From contig CAAELJ010000049.1 in assembly GCA_900756725.1 (NCBI GenBank), positions 1-41,623 of the forward strand: a DNA stretch of 41,623 nt, given 5' to 3'. The position numbers were made by a program, and so were the translations under genes. The notes beneath the pieces are model-generated. The model had not been told where the DNA came from. It was given only the letters and a program-made list of their open reading frames with translations, and made no database searches. Position 1 is the first letter of the stretch. Every line of letters starts with the position of its first letter. Source of the DNA: an uncultured Collinsella sp. Lineage in GTDB: Bacteria > Actinomycetota > Coriobacteriia > Coriobacteriales > Coriobacteriaceae. Shown here piece after piece: positions 17,002 to 26,413 of the stretch.

Positions 17002-17253
17002 GGTGTCCCCCTTTTTTCGCTGGCCGCAGCGCGGCCGTCTTGCGGTACGGGGCAAACCTTATGGTGCAAACGTTGACAGTTTGTTACGGAAGTTCGTTTG
17101 TAGCGAGCGTGTTTCCAATGTTTCCGCAGCGTTTCGGGGGTGACGTTTTGTGCGACTCCTGTTAACTGGCGAGCACGCGCCCTCGGTTCACGCTAGAATG
17201 CACTCAACCTTTAAGCGGTTAATCCATCCATAAGATGCACGAAGGAGCTATCT

Positions 17254-18597
17254 ATGAGCGAACCCCTGCGCACCGTGAACGTCGGCCTCATCGGTCTGGG
17301 AACCGTCGGCGGCGGCGTGGCCCGTCTGATCAAGAGCCACCACGATGAGTACCTGGCAGCCTACGGCATCGACCTTAAGCTGACCCGCGCCTGCGCGCTT
17401 GCTTGGGAGCAGGCCGAGTCGGCAGGCATTGAGCGCGAGGCCTTTACGAGTGACTGGCACGACGTCGTCACCGACCCCGCCGTCGACATCGTCGTCGAGC
17501 TGATCGGCGGCGAGCATCCCGCAACCGAGATCTTTTCCACTGCCTTTGAGCACGGCAAGCACGTCGTCTCTGCCAACAAGGCCCTGCTGGGCCGTCACGT
17601 CGAGACGCTTGCCGAGAAGGCGCGTGCGTGCGGCGTGCAGATTAAGTGCGAGGCCAGTTGCGGCGGCGGCATCCCCATCGTGAGCACGCTTGAGCACGAC
17701 CTGGTGGGCAACAAGATCCTGACCATCGCCGGCATCCTCAACGGCACCACCAACTATATCCTGTCGCGCATGGACGCCGAGGGCGCCGATTACGCCGACG
17801 TGCTCGCCGACGCGCAGGCCAAGGGCTATGCCGAGGCCGACCCGTCCGCCGACGTCGACGGCTTCGACGCCGCCAGCAAGACGGCCATCCTCGCCTCCAT
17901 CGGCTTTGGCACCCGCGTTACCACCGATGATGTGTACCAGCAGGGTATCCGCACCATCGGCGCCGAGGACATCGCCCAGGCCCGCGAGCTCGGCTACACC
18001 ATTAAGCTGCTCGGCATCGCCCGCAACACCGACGCCGGCGTCGACGTCCGCGTGCATCCCACGCTGATCCCCGCCGACCACATGCTTGCCAAGGTCAACG
18101 GCGCCATGAACGCTGTTTACGTAGTGGGCGACGCCGTGGGCGAGACCATGTTCTACGGTGCCGGCGCAGGCTCCTTCCCCACCGCGAGCGCCGTCGTGGG
18201 CGATATCCTGTCGCTCTCCGAGCAGATCAGCCGGGGCGTGGCTCCGCTGCCCGAGATTGAGCCCTATGGTCACAACCTCGCCTTTAAGCCCATGGACGAG
18301 CTCCAGACCAAGTACTATGTGCGCCTGAAGGTCGCCGACCGCGTGGGCGCCCTGTCCGAGACGGTCGACATCTTTGCCAAGCACAACATTTCGATCTCGC
18401 TCATCAACCAAGTCGAGGACGGCAAGTCGGGTGTCAGCGATGCCTGCTCGGTCATCTTCCTGACGCACCGCGCACTCGAGAAGGACGTCCAGGCTGCCGC
18501 CGCGGAGCTTGCCAGCGTCGACTGCGTGGCCGAGGTCGCCAACGTCCTGCGCATCGAGGACGTCGAGGCCTGGACCGAAGGCGTCATGGCCAACTAG
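17254..18597 (+). CDS. hom: Homoserine dehydrogenase
   Basis: Reduces aspartate semialdehyde to homoserine with NAD(P)H, the branch point to threonine and methionine. The 447-residue, three-domain protein has the nucleotide-binding GLIGLGTVGGG near residue 12, SANKALLGRH, the catalytic region GGGIPI, GILNGTTNYIL and YAEADPSADVDGFDA. A C-terminal ACT domain from about residue 350 (KVADRVGALSETVDIFAKHN) is the usual seat of threonine feedback inhibition. The ATG has AAGGAG upstream. The gene stands alone, divergent from the liv operon, with a strong terminator after it; thrC and thrB are not adjacent. Confidence 0.97.
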   Translation: MSEPLRTVNVGLIGLGTVGGGVARLIKSHHDEYLAAYGIDLKLTRACALAWEQAESAGIEREAFTSDWHDVVTDPAVDIVVELIGGEHPATEIFSTAFEHGKHVVSANKALLGRHVETLAEKARACGVQIKCEASCGGGIPIVSTLEHDLVGNKILTIAGILNGTTNYILSRMDAEGADYADVLADAQAKGYAEADPSADVDGFDAASKTAILASIGFGTRVTTDDVYQQGIRTIGAEDIAQARELGYTIKLLGIARNTDAGVDVRVHPTLIPADHMLAKVNGAMNAVYVVGDAVGETMFYGAGAGSFPTASAVVGDILSLSEQISRGVAPLPEIEPYGHNLAFKPMDELQTKYYVRLKVADRVGALSETVDIFAKHNISISLINQVEDGKSGVSDACSVIFLTHRALEKDVQAAAAELASVDCVAEVANVLRIEDVEAWTEGVMAN

Positions 18598-18630
18598 TTC
18601 GGTTTACACCCCACAACGCATTTGCTCGAA

Positions 18631-18668
18631 GGGCTCCCGTCTGGTCTTGGACGGGAGCCCTTTCATTT
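18631..18668 (+). terminator. Rho-independent terminator after hom
   Basis: GGGCTCCCGTC (18631-18641) and GACGGGAGCCC (18650-18660) form a perfect 11-bp stem with an 8-nt loop, followed by TTTCATTT. Confidence 0.9.
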
Positions 18669-18820
18669 GCACGCTCGGGGCGCATTGACGCGATCCGCGT
18701 TTGAACAATTTGACCGTTCGGTGTCAACCAGGGATACCGCTCACCGATAAGCAGGCATGTTTGCTTTTGTCCGCCGCTATCCTGTGCTGCGTACGTCCAC
18801 CCCCGAAGAATGGAGGCACC

Positions 18821-19570
18821 ATGTTGCTCGAGGGCAAGAAAGCAATCATCACCGGAGGCACGCGCGGTATCGGCTATGCCATCGCCTGCCGCTTTATCGA
18901 GGAGGGTGCCACCGTCACCGTCTTTGGCTCGCGTCAGGAGACCGCCGATGCGGCCGTTGAGAAGCTGACAGCCATCTATCCCAACGCCAAGGTCTGGGGT
19001 CGCTCCTGCGACCTCACCTCACTCGAAGCCGTGACCGAGGCCTTTACCCAGGCTGCAGCCGATATGGGCGGTCTCGATACGGTCGTCAACAACGCCGGAA
19101 TCTCCCAGCGCTCACCCCTTTTGGACTATACAGCCGAGGAGTTCGCCAAAGTTATGGACCTCAACGTCGTCGCCGTCTTTAACGGTCACCAGGCTGCCGC
19201 CAAGATCATGACCGAGGCCGGCCACGGCGGCACCATCACTACCACAAGCTCGATGGTCGCCAAGTACGGCCAGCCCTCTGGCGTCGGCTACCCCACGTCT
19301 AAGTTTGCCGTCAACGGCATGGTCCAGTCGCTCTCGCGCGAGCTCGCCCCCATGGGCATTCGCGTCAACGCCGTTGCCCCAGGCGTAACCAAGACCGATA
19401 TGGTCGCCAACCTGCCCGAAGAGGTCATCAAGCCCATCATCGCCACTATTCCGCTCGGTCGCATGGGCGAGCCCGAGGACGTTGCCAACGCCTTCGTTTT
19501 CCTTGCGAGCGACATGTCCTCCTATGTCACGGGCGCCATCCTCCCCGTCGACGGGGCAGCCCGCTCCTAA
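18821..19570 (+). CDS. Short-chain dehydrogenase/reductase (FabG-like)
   Basis: A 249-residue classical SDR. It shows the cofactor loop TGGTRGIG (11-18), NNAG (90-93), the catalytic Ser144, Tyr157 and Lys161 (YPTSK), and VNAVAPGVTKTDM. The ATG at 18821 is set by GGAGG. FabG homologues are normally placed with other fatty-acid genes; this one is alone, so 3-oxoacyl-ACP reductase activity is only one option. In a gut Coriobacteriia genome a hydroxysteroid or sugar alcohol dehydrogenase is also possible. A Ser or Gly-rich loop after the cofactor site does not settle NADH against NADPH. The substrate is left open. Confidence 0.88.
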   Translation: MLLEGKKAIITGGTRGIGYAIACRFIEEGATVTVFGSRQETADAAVEKLTAIYPNAKVWGRSCDLTSLEAVTEAFTQAAADMGGLDTVVNNAGISQRSPLLDYTAEEFAKVMDLNVVAVFNGHQAAAKIMTEAGHGGTITTTSSMVAKYGQPSGVGYPTSKFAVNGMVQSLSRELAPMGIRVNAVAPGVTKTDMVANLPEEVIKPIIATIPLGRMGEPEDVANAFVFLASDMSSYVTGAILPVDGAARS

Positions 19571-19614
19571 AGGTCGAAAGTTTCGGCTTCGAACCTCAAC
19601 AGAGTTCAACGCAA

Positions 19615-19660
19615 AAGGCGCGCTGTCCGCATCAACCGCAGGCAGCGCGCCTTCTATTAT
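19615..19660. terminator. Terminator between the SDR and antiporter genes
   Basis: AAGGCGCGCTG (19615-19625) pairs perfectly with CAGCGCGCCTT (19643-19653) and is followed by CTATTATTT on the plus strand. Upstream A's give T's on the minus strand, so it could serve both convergent genes. Confidence 0.8.
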
Positions 19661-19691
19661 TTGGACGGAACCCGTATCCCGACATTCCTTG

Positions 19692-21254
19692 CTACTTGCC
19701 GTCGTCGTCCTGGGCTTCATCGCGCGCATAGAGCTCTAGCATGCGGCGGCGGTATTCGTGTACGGCAAGCTTGGCGCGCTCCAGGCGGCGGCGCTCACGC
19801 GGAGTCAGCTTGGACGGGTCAATCTCGTCGCCATAGGTCTTCTCAGCCAGCAAATGAGCGGCATCCACGATGCGGGCATCGATGTGGCCGCTCGCTGCCT
19901 CGGCGGAAAGACGCTCGGCAATCGTATCGAGCGTAGGCAGGCCCTCAAATACGCGACCGTGGCCATGCGAGGTCAGCAGCTCGTGCTCCCGTGCGAGCAG
20001 GCTCGCCAAATCGTGATGGGCGCGCAGGATGTCGAGCGCATCGGATGGATGCTCGGCAACTTCTGCTACAGCGGCGACCGGTGCGGCGTCGACCACGCGG
20101 TAGAAGAGCTGCGCGAGCAGCGGCATCAAGAACACCGTGATGGCAGCGGCGGCAACCATGACCGACGCAATATCTTGCGACAGCGCGCCCGCGTTGACGG
20201 CCACGCTCGTTACGGCAACGATGATCGGCAGCGCCGTGGTGCAGTAGAGCGCCACGGTAATGCGGCCATACGCCGACACATCGCGCGTCACGGGACAAAT
20301 GCTCATAGAGATGAGAATGGGCACGGCACGAATGATCAGCAGCGCCAAGATAAAGCCCACGAGTAGCCCGGGGCGCGACACCACGGCCGTCAGGTCGATC
20401 TTAGCGCCCGACACGGTAAAGAACACCGGGATCAAAAAGCCGTAGGCCAGGCCGTCGAGCTTGGTCTCAAGCGTATGGTTGCCCTCGGGGATGATATAGC
20501 GCAGGACAAAGCCGGCGGCAAAAGCGCCCAATACGATATCGAGGCTAAAGATGGCCGAGAACGCCACGAGCGTGACCAAAATAAGCACTGTCAGGCGTAC
20601 GAACGTCTGCGACGTGGTATCGGCGCGCTCCTCGACAAACGCAAAGAAGCGGCTGCCGACGCGTTTGGAGCGGCTGGGGACCACGGCAAGCAGCACGCAC
20701 ACGGCGGCAAATAAGCCCAAGATCAGCAGCGTCTCGATGCCCGTACGGGCAGACAGCAGTACCGACATGGCGAGCACGGGGCCGAGCTCGCCCCACGTAC
20801 CATAGGCAAGAATCGAATCACCGACGCGCGTTCCGGCAAGCAACCGCTCGCGCAAGATGGGCATGAGCGCCCCAAGCGCCGTCGAGGTCAAGGCGAGCGT
20901 CACGGCGATACCGTCGAAATGGCTGACCGAGAACCACGGGGTAAAGCGCACGGCAAGCCAGGCGATACAAAATGTGACAGCCCACGTGGCCATACCGTAG
21001 CGACCCTCGACGCCCGTGATGTTCTTGGGATCGATCTCAAAGCCGGCAAGCAGGAACAAAAATGCCAGACCGAGCTCTGACACGAGCGAGACCTCGGCAT
21101 CTACATGGATGACGCCGAGCATATGGGGTCCCAGCACCGCGCCGAACACGAGCAAAAAGACCGTTTCGGGAACGGGCTTTCCGGGAATCGCCGAGGCGAT
21201 GAAGGGGCTTGCAAAGGCCACGAGCGCGATGATGGCGAGTGAAACGAATGCCAT
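19692..21254 (-). CDS. Monovalent cation:proton antiporter (CPA2 family)
   Basis: A 520-residue membrane protein with about 12-13 hydrophobic segments up to residue 395, of the Na+/H+ or K+/H+ exchanger fold (KefB/NapA-like). Family stretches are the N-terminal FLLVFGAVLGPHMLG, LGLAFLFLLAGFEID (a conserved glycine- and acid-containing helix), SLDIVLGAFAAGFVL and AYGFLIPVFFTVSGAKIDL. The last 125 residues are hydrophilic and charged, ending in an acidic, Lys-tipped tail. I see no TrkA-N/RCK nucleotide-binding motif there, unlike KefB/C. The ATG has AAAGG upstream. The ion specificity is unknown. Confidence 0.88.
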   Translation of the reverse strand: MAFVSLAIIALVAFASPFIASAIPGKPVPETVFLLVFGAVLGPHMLGVIHVDAEVSLVSELGLAFLFLLAGFEIDPKNITGVEGRYGMATWAVTFCIAWLAVRFTPWFSVSHFDGIAVTLALTSTALGALMPILRERLLAGTRVGDSILAYGTWGELGPVLAMSVLLSARTGIETLLILGLFAAVCVLLAVVPSRSKRVGSRFFAFVEERADTTSQTFVRLTVLILVTLVAFSAIFSLDIVLGAFAAGFVLRYIIPEGNHTLETKLDGLAYGFLIPVFFTVSGAKIDLTAVVSRPGLLVGFILALLIIRAVPILISMSICPVTRDVSAYGRITVALYCTTALPIIVAVTSVAVNAGALSQDIASVMVAAAAITVFLMPLLAQLFYRVVDAAPVAAVAEVAEHPSDALDILRAHHDLASLLAREHELLTSHGHGRVFEGLPTLDTIAERLSAEAASGHIDARIVDAAHLLAEKTYGDEIDPSKLTPRERRRLERAKLAVHEYRRRMLELYARDEAQDDDGK

Positions 21255-21438
21255 GTGATGCCTTTCTCTTGTTTGCGCATCACTGTAGCACCCTCGCCGT
21301 CCTCAACGCGCCGCGAGCTGTCGTATCATAGTGAGGTTTACAAACATGTGGCTCAAGGCGACCGCAGGGCAGACCCCGCAAACCGACCGCTGCCGCATAC
21401 CGTACCGTACGCCCAACCGATCAGGAAGGCAGAAACCA

Positions 21439-24400
21439 ATGGTCTCTCGTATCTACGTGGAGAAGAAACCCGGGTTCGACGTCGAGGCTCAGCAGCTCAA
21501 GGGCGAGCTGACCGAGATTCTCGGCATCAAGGGCATCGAGGCCCTGAGGATCATCAACCGCTACGACGTCGAGGGCATCGACGAGGAGCTTTTCCGCTCC
21601 TGCGTGCCGACCGTCTTTAGCGAGCCCCAGGTCGATGTGACCTACGACGAGCTCCCCGCAAGCGATGGCGCCGTCTTTGCCGTCGAATTCCTGCCTGGCC
21701 AGTTTGACCAGCGCGCCGACTCCGCCAGCGAGTGCGTGCAGCTCATCAGCCAGGGCGAACGCCCCGCCGTGCGTTCTGCCAAGGTCTATATGATCTCGGG
21801 CGCCCTGGACGAGGCCGCCATCGAGGCCATCAAGCACTACGTGGTGAACCCCGTCGAGGCGCGCATCGCCTCGCTCGACCTGCCCGAGACGCTGTACATG
21901 GAGACACCCGAGCCCCAACCCGTCGAGGTGCTCGACGGCTTCCGCGAGCTCGACGAGGCCGGCCTTGCCGCCTTTATCGCCGATCGCGGCCTTGCCATGG
22001 ACGAGGCGGACATTGCCTTCTGCCAGCAGTACTTCCGCGATGAGGATCGCGACCCCACCATCACCGAGATCCGCGTGATCGACACCTATTGGTCCGACCA
22101 CTGCCGCCACACCACCTTCGGCACCGTCCTAGATGACGTGACGATCGACGACGCCGTGGTGCAGCAGGCCTTCGACCGCTACATGGAGATGCGCCACGAG
22201 CTCGGTCGCGACGCCAAGCCCGTCTGCCTCATGGACATGGGCACCATCGGCGCCAAGTACCTCAAGAAGACCGGCGTCATGACCGATGTCGATGAGTCCG
22301 AGGAGATCAACGCCTGCACCGTCAAGGTAAAGGTCGATGTCGATGGCGAGGACCAGGACTGGCTGTTCCTCTTTAAGAACGAGACCCATAACCACCCGAC
22401 CGAGATCGAGCCCTTCGGCGGTGCCGCCACCTGCGTGGGCGGCGCCATCCGCGACCCGCTCTCGGGCCGCAGCTACGTGTACCAGGCCATGCGCGTCACC
22501 GGCGCCGGAGACCCCACCGTCCCCGTGTCCAAGACGCTCGAGGGCAAGCTGCCGCAGCGCAAGCTCGTAACCACCGCTGCCGCCGGCTACTCCAGCTACG
22601 GCAACCAGATCGGCCTTGCCACCGGCCAGGTCAACGAGCTCTATCACCCCGGCTACGTGGCCAAGCGCATGGAGGTCGGCGCCGTCGTGGGCGCTACCCC
22701 GGCAAACCACGTGCGCCGCGAGTGCCCCGCCCCCACCGACAAGATCATCCTGCTGGGCGGCCGCACCGGCCGTGACGGCATCGGTGGTGCCACCGGCTCC
22801 TCCAAGACCCAGAACATCGAGTCGATCGAGACCTCGGGTGCCGAAGTCCAGAAGGGCAACGCCCCGGTCGAGCGCAAGCTGCAGCGTCTGTTCCGCCGCG
22901 GCGATGCCTGCCGTCTGATCAAGCGCTGCAACGACTTTGGCGCCGGCGGCGTCTCGGTCGCCGTGGGCGAGCTTGCCGATGGCCTGTATGTCGACCTTGA
23001 TACCGTGACCAAGAAGTACGACGGCTTGGACGGCACAGAGCTCGCTATCTCTGAGTCCCAGGAGCGCATGGCCTGCGCCGTCGCCGACGGTGACGTCGAG
23101 GAGTTCATGGGCTACGCCGCCGAGGAGAACCTGGAGGCGACCGTTATCGCCGAGGTTACCGCCGAGCCGCGCATGCGCATGGCCTGGAACGGTGTCGCCA
23201 TCGTCGACCTATCCCGCGAGTTCCTCAACTCCAACGGTGCGCCCAAGCACCAGGTCGCCCACGTGTGCGCCCGCAGCGTGTGGCAGCCCAGCTGGACCGG
23301 CACCACGCTTGCCGAGCGCATGACCTCGCTCGTCACCGATCTTAACGTCGCCTCCAACAAGGGCCTTTCCGAGCGCTTCGACTCCACCATCGGCGCCGCG
23401 ACCGTGCTCATGCCCTTTGGCGGCAAGACGCAACTCACCCCCAGCTCTGCCATGGTCGCCAAGTTCCCCGTGGACGGCGAGACCACCACGGCAAGCGCCA
23501 TGGCATGGGGCTTCAACCCCTACCTGATGGAAGCCGACCAGTTTGCGGGCGCCTACCTGTCCGTGGTCGAGTCCATCGCCAAGCTCGTTGCCGCCGGCTT
23601 TGAGCACAAGCGCGCCTACCTCTCCTTCCAGGAATACTTTGAGCGTCTGCGCACCGAGGCAGAGCGCTGGGGAAAGCCCATGGCTGCCGTCCTGGGCGCC
23701 CTTATGGCCCAGGTCGACCTGGGTGCCGGCGCCATCGGCGGTAAGGACTCCATGAGCGGCTCGTTTGAGGACGAGGCCGGCGAGCTCAACGTTCCGCCGA
23801 CCCTGATCAGCTTCGCCGTTGCCGTGGGCAAGGCCGCCCGCGCCGTCTCGCCCGAGTTCAAGGGCCTCACGCACCGCGTCGTCCGCATCGCCCCCGCCAC
23901 CTATGGCGAGGACTACCGCCCCGATGCTCAGCAGCTGCTCGCCGCGTTTGACGCCGTCGAGGCGCTCACTGCTACCGGCAACGCCCTGGCCATCTCCACG
24001 CCCGGCTACGGCTGCGGCGCCGAGAGCCTCTTTAAGATGTGCGTCGGTAACCAGATCGGTATCGAGCTTGCCGAGGATGTAGACGTGGAGAGTCTCTTCA
24101 CCCCGCTCTACGGCAGCTTTATCGTCGAGCTCGCCGAGGATGCCGAGCTGCCCGAGGTCGCCGACGGCGTTGTCGTCGAGCCCCTGGGCACCACCGTCGA
24201 GGGCTATGTCATCGACACCGGCTCCGAGGTCATCGAGCTCGCCGAGCTCCAGGAGGCCTGGGAGAGCGGCATCGAGGGCGTCTTCGCCTACCGCAGCGCC
24301 GGCGAGACCCCCGAGGTCGAGGCCATCGACTTCCGCGCCAAGGACATCCACGTGTACGGCGGCGCCAAGATCGCCCGTCCGCGCGTGATTATCCCCGTGT

Positions 24401-25185
24401 TCCCCGGCAACAACTGCGAGTACGATAGTGCCCGCGCTTTCCGCGCCGCCGGTGCCGAGGCCGATACCTTCGTGATCAACAACCTCACGCCCGAGGCCGT
24501 CGCCGAGAGCACCCACGAGCTTGCCCGCCGCATCCGTGCAAGCCAGATCGTCATGATCCCCGGCGGCTTCTCGGGCGGTGACGAGCCCGACGGCTCCGCC
24601 AAGTTCATCACGGCGTTCTTCCGCGCTCCCGAGGTCACCGAGGCAGTCCGCGACCTGCTCAAGGCCCGCGATGGCCTGATGCTGGGCATCTGCAACGGCT
24701 TCCAGGCCCTGGTCAAGCTCGGCCTGGTGCCCTATGGCGACATCGTCGACGCCACGCCGGATGCACCCACGCTGACCTTTAACACCATCGGTCGCCATCA
24801 GAGCCGTCTGGTGCGCACCCGTATCTCGTCCAACCTGTCCCCGTGGCTGTCGCAGTGTAGCCTCGACGACCCCTACACCGTCGCCATCAGCCACGGCGAG
24901 GGCCGCTTTGTCGCCAACGACGAGGTGCTCGCCCAGCTCATCGCCAACGGCCAGGTCGCCACGCAGTACGTGGGCGAGGACGGCAAGCCCAGCATGGATC
25001 TTTCCGTCAACCCCAACGGCTCCGCACTCGCCATCGAGGGCATCACGAGCCCCGACGGCCGCGTCCTGGGCAAGATGGGCCATGCCGAGCGTCGCGGCGA
25101 CAACCTGTACCGCAACGTGCCCGAACATGTCCCCGGCGATAAGTTCATGCCGATCTTTGAGAGCGGCGTAGCCTACTTCGCTTAA
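21439..25185 (+). CDS. purL: Phosphoribosylformylglycinamidine synthase (one-chain PurL)
   Basis: Step four of de novo purine synthesis: makes FGAM from FGAR, glutamine and ATP. The 1248-residue protein carries the synthetase and glutaminase in one chain, like PurL of Proteobacteria and some anaerobes rather than the PurS/PurL/PurQ set of Bacillus. Visible are a PurS-like N-terminus, the linker motif DTYWSDHCRHTTF, FKNETHNHPTEIEPFGGAAT and GGKDSMSG, and the C-terminal glutaminase with the nucleophile in GICNGF (Cys1085) and HGEGRF (His1152). The ATG at 21439 has AGGAAGG upstream; a longer in-frame reading to 21331 has no support. No other pur gene is in the window. It ends at a terminator. 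Confidence 0.97.
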   Translation: MVSRIYVEKKPGFDVEAQQLKGELTEILGIKGIEALRIINRYDVEGIDEELFRSCVPTVFSEPQVDVTYDELPASDGAVFAVEFLPGQFDQRADSASECVQLISQGERPAVRSAKVYMISGALDEAAIEAIKHYVVNPVEARIASLDLPETLYMETPEPQPVEVLDGFRELDEAGLAAFIADRGLAMDEADIAFCQQYFRDEDRDPTITEIRVIDTYWSDHCRHTTFGTVLDDVTIDDAVVQQAFDRYMEMRHELGRDAKPVCLMDMGTIGAKYLKKTGVMTDVDESEEINACTVKVKVDVDGEDQDWLFLFKNETHNHPTEIEPFGGAATCVGGAIRDPLSGRSYVYQAMRVTGAGDPTVPVSKTLEGKLPQRKLVTTAAAGYSSYGNQIGLATGQVNELYHPGYVAKRMEVGAVVGATPANHVRRECPAPTDKIILLGGRTGRDGIGGATGSSKTQNIESIETSGAEVQKGNAPVERKLQRLFRRGDACRLIKRCNDFGAGGVSVAVGELADGLYVDLDTVTKKYDGLDGTELAISESQERMACAVADGDVEEFMGYAAEENLEATVIAEVTAEPRMRMAWNGVAIVDLSREFLNSNGAPKHQVAHVCARSVWQPSWTGTTLAERMTSLVTDLNVASNKGLSERFDSTIGAATVLMPFGGKTQLTPSSAMVAKFPVDGETTTASAMAWGFNPYLMEADQFAGAYLSVVESIAKLVAAGFEHKRAYLSFQEYFERLRTEAERWGKPMAAVLGALMAQVDLGAGAIGGKDSMSGSFEDEAGELNVPPTLISFAVAVGKAARAVSPEFKGLTHRVVRIAPATYGEDYRPDAQQLLAAFDAVEALTATGNALAISTPGYGCGAESLFKMCVGNQIGIELAEDVDVESLFTPLYGSFIVELAEDAELPEVADGVVVEPLGTTVEGYVIDTGSEVIELAELQEAWESGIEGVFAYRSAGETPEVEAIDFRAKDIHVYGGAKIARPRVIIPVFPGNNCEYDSARAFRAAGAEADTFVINNLTPEAVAESTHELARRIRASQIVMIPGGFSGGDEPDGSAKFITAFFRAPEVTEAVRDLLKARDGLMLGICNGFQALVKLGLVPYGDIVDATPDAPTLTFNTIGRHQSRLVRTRISSNLSPWLSQCSLDDPYTVAISHGEGRFVANDEVLAQLIANGQVATQYVGEDGKPSMDLSVNPNGSALAIEGITSPDGRVLGKMGHAERRGDNLYRNVPEHVPGDKFMPIFESGVAYFA

Positions 25186-25211
25186 AGCTTCCCCATCGGG
25201 TACAATCCCCT

Positions 25212-25259
25212 CGGGTAACAACACCCGCCACCGGCACGCCCGGTGGCGGGTTCTTTTTT
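25212..25259 (+). terminator. Terminator after purL, with a competing upstream stem
   Basis: CCCGCCACCGG (25224-25234) and CCGGTGGCGGG (25240-25250) form a perfect 11-bp stem followed by TTCTTTTTT. A smaller stem, CGGGT/ACCCG (25212-25216, 25223-25227), overlaps its left arm. A TACAAT hexamer at 25201-25206 lies just before, so the structure could also act as a leader attenuator for the downstream transporter. The simple terminator reading is the safest. Confidence 0.88.
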
Positions 25260-25286
25260 GCTTTGCGCGTATAGGAGAAGGACATA

Positions 25287-26222
25287 ATGGAAAGCCGCAA
25301 GCCGTATCTCGCCACCCTGCCCGGACTCATCCTGGGCTGCCTCGTCTGCTGTGCGCTCTGGGGATCGGCTTTCCCCTGCATCAAGATCGGTTACGGGCTC
25401 TTTGGCATCCCCGCGCACGATAGCGCCTCACAGCTGCTCTTTGCAGGTTTGCGCTTTACGCTTGCCGGTGCCCTGGTTATCGTTGGGATGAGCGCGGCTC
25501 AGCGCCATCCCCTCATTCCGCAGGCTCGCGACATCAAGCCCATCTTTATCTTGTCGCTCTTCCAGACTATCGGGCAGTACTTCTTTTTCTACCTTGGACT
25601 CTCGCGCGCCAGCGCAATGTCGAGTTCCATCATCGAGGCCAGCGCCAACTTTCTCGCAATCCTCTTTGCCGCCCTGGCATTTCACACCGAGAGGCTCAAT
25701 ACGCCCAAGGTGCTTGGCTGTGTGCTGGGCTTTGCCGGCGTCGCGCTCGTCAACCTTTCGGGCGCGGATGGCACCTTTGGCTTTACGCTCGACGGTGAGG
25801 GATTTATCTTGGCTTCCACTGTTGCGGGCGCCCTGTCGACCTGCCTCATTGGCATCTTCTCGCGCGAGCATGACGGCGTCTTGCTCGCCGGCTGGCAGTT
25901 TTTAGTCGGTGGCGTGGTCCTTACCGCCATCGGGTTTTTGATGGGCGGCACGTTGTCCCCCACCGAAATCGCCCCCGCCATCGCGCTCATCATTTATATG
26001 GCACTCATTTCCGCCGTCGCGTACTCGCTGTGGTCCCGCCTGCTCGCCGTCAACCCCGTCAGCCGCGTTTCGGTCTTTGGCTTTATGAACCCGGTCTTTG
26101 GCGTGCTGTTGAGCGCACTGCTGCTCGGCGAGGGCGCTGGCACGAGCCCCGTTACCGTACTTGTTGCCCTGCTGTTGGTCTGCGGCGGCATCATCATCGT
26201 CAACAAACCCAAAAAAGCCTAG
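25287..26222 (+). CDS. EamA/DMT family transporter
   Basis: A 311-residue membrane protein of the drug/metabolite transporter superfamily, with about ten hydrophobic segments arranged as two EamA repeats (residues about 12-145 and 165-305). The family-type ends of each repeat are visible: SSIIEASANFLAILFAALAF and FGFMNPVFGVLLSALLLGEG. The motif WGSAFPCIKIG in the first helix is typical. The ATG follows AGGAGAAGG. EamA proteins move amino acids, nucleosides or other metabolites, most often outwards; the substrate here is unknown. It lies downstream of the purL terminator and is probably expressed alone. Confidence 0.88.
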   Translation: MESRKPYLATLPGLILGCLVCCALWGSAFPCIKIGYGLFGIPAHDSASQLLFAGLRFTLAGALVIVGMSAAQRHPLIPQARDIKPIFILSLFQTIGQYFFFYLGLSRASAMSSSIIEASANFLAILFAALAFHTERLNTPKVLGCVLGFAGVALVNLSGADGTFGFTLDGEGFILASTVAGALSTCLIGIFSREHDGVLLAGWQFLVGGVVLTAIGFLMGGTLSPTEIAPAIALIIYMALISAVAYSLWSRLLAVNPVSRVSVFGFMNPVFGVLLSALLLGEGAGTSPVTVLVALLLVCGGIIIVNKPKKA

Positions 26223-26369
26223 CGAGCTCACCTTTTTAGGGAGGGTGTTCGCACACTTTAGCTTAATGGGGTGCACTGGTTCTCGTAGATTTCGTACCGA
26301 GTCGCGGCGGCAGACGCCCGTCTTGCCGCAACGCGCCTGACCATTATGGCCAGAGGCCCCCGCAAACGC

Positions 26370-26413
26370 AAAAGGGGCGCACGACCATCACAACGGTCGT
26401 GCGCCCCTTTTTT
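26370..26413. terminator. Bidirectional terminator between eamA and the GGDEF gene
   Basis: GGGGCGCACGACC (26374-26386) and GGTCGTGCGCCCC (26395-26407) form a perfect 13-bp stem flanked by AAAA and TTTTTT. It serves the plus-strand transporter and the minus-strand GGDEF gene, whose stop codon abuts it. A weaker hairpin lies upstream at 26307-26329. Confidence 0.92.

Noticed and set aside
18821..19570. Known Collinsella 7-beta-hydroxysteroid dehydrogenase
   Set aside because: The N-terminus and active-site surroundings do not resemble the 7-beta enzyme as I remember it; only the general SDR motifs are shared.
21255..21438. Purine or ZTP riboswitch upstream of purL
   Set aside because: The leader has no match to the conserved cores I know (no CCGCCTGGGC-type ZTP block, no purine-riboswitch loops), and no terminator-like stem was found.
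23209..25224. A 671-codon open frame opposite purL
   Set aside because: Antisense shadow of a highly conserved gene. Similar long shadows lie opposite livF/livG (10545-12125), hom (17248-18468) and the Etf operon (31382-33130); none has a ribosome binding site or a motif.
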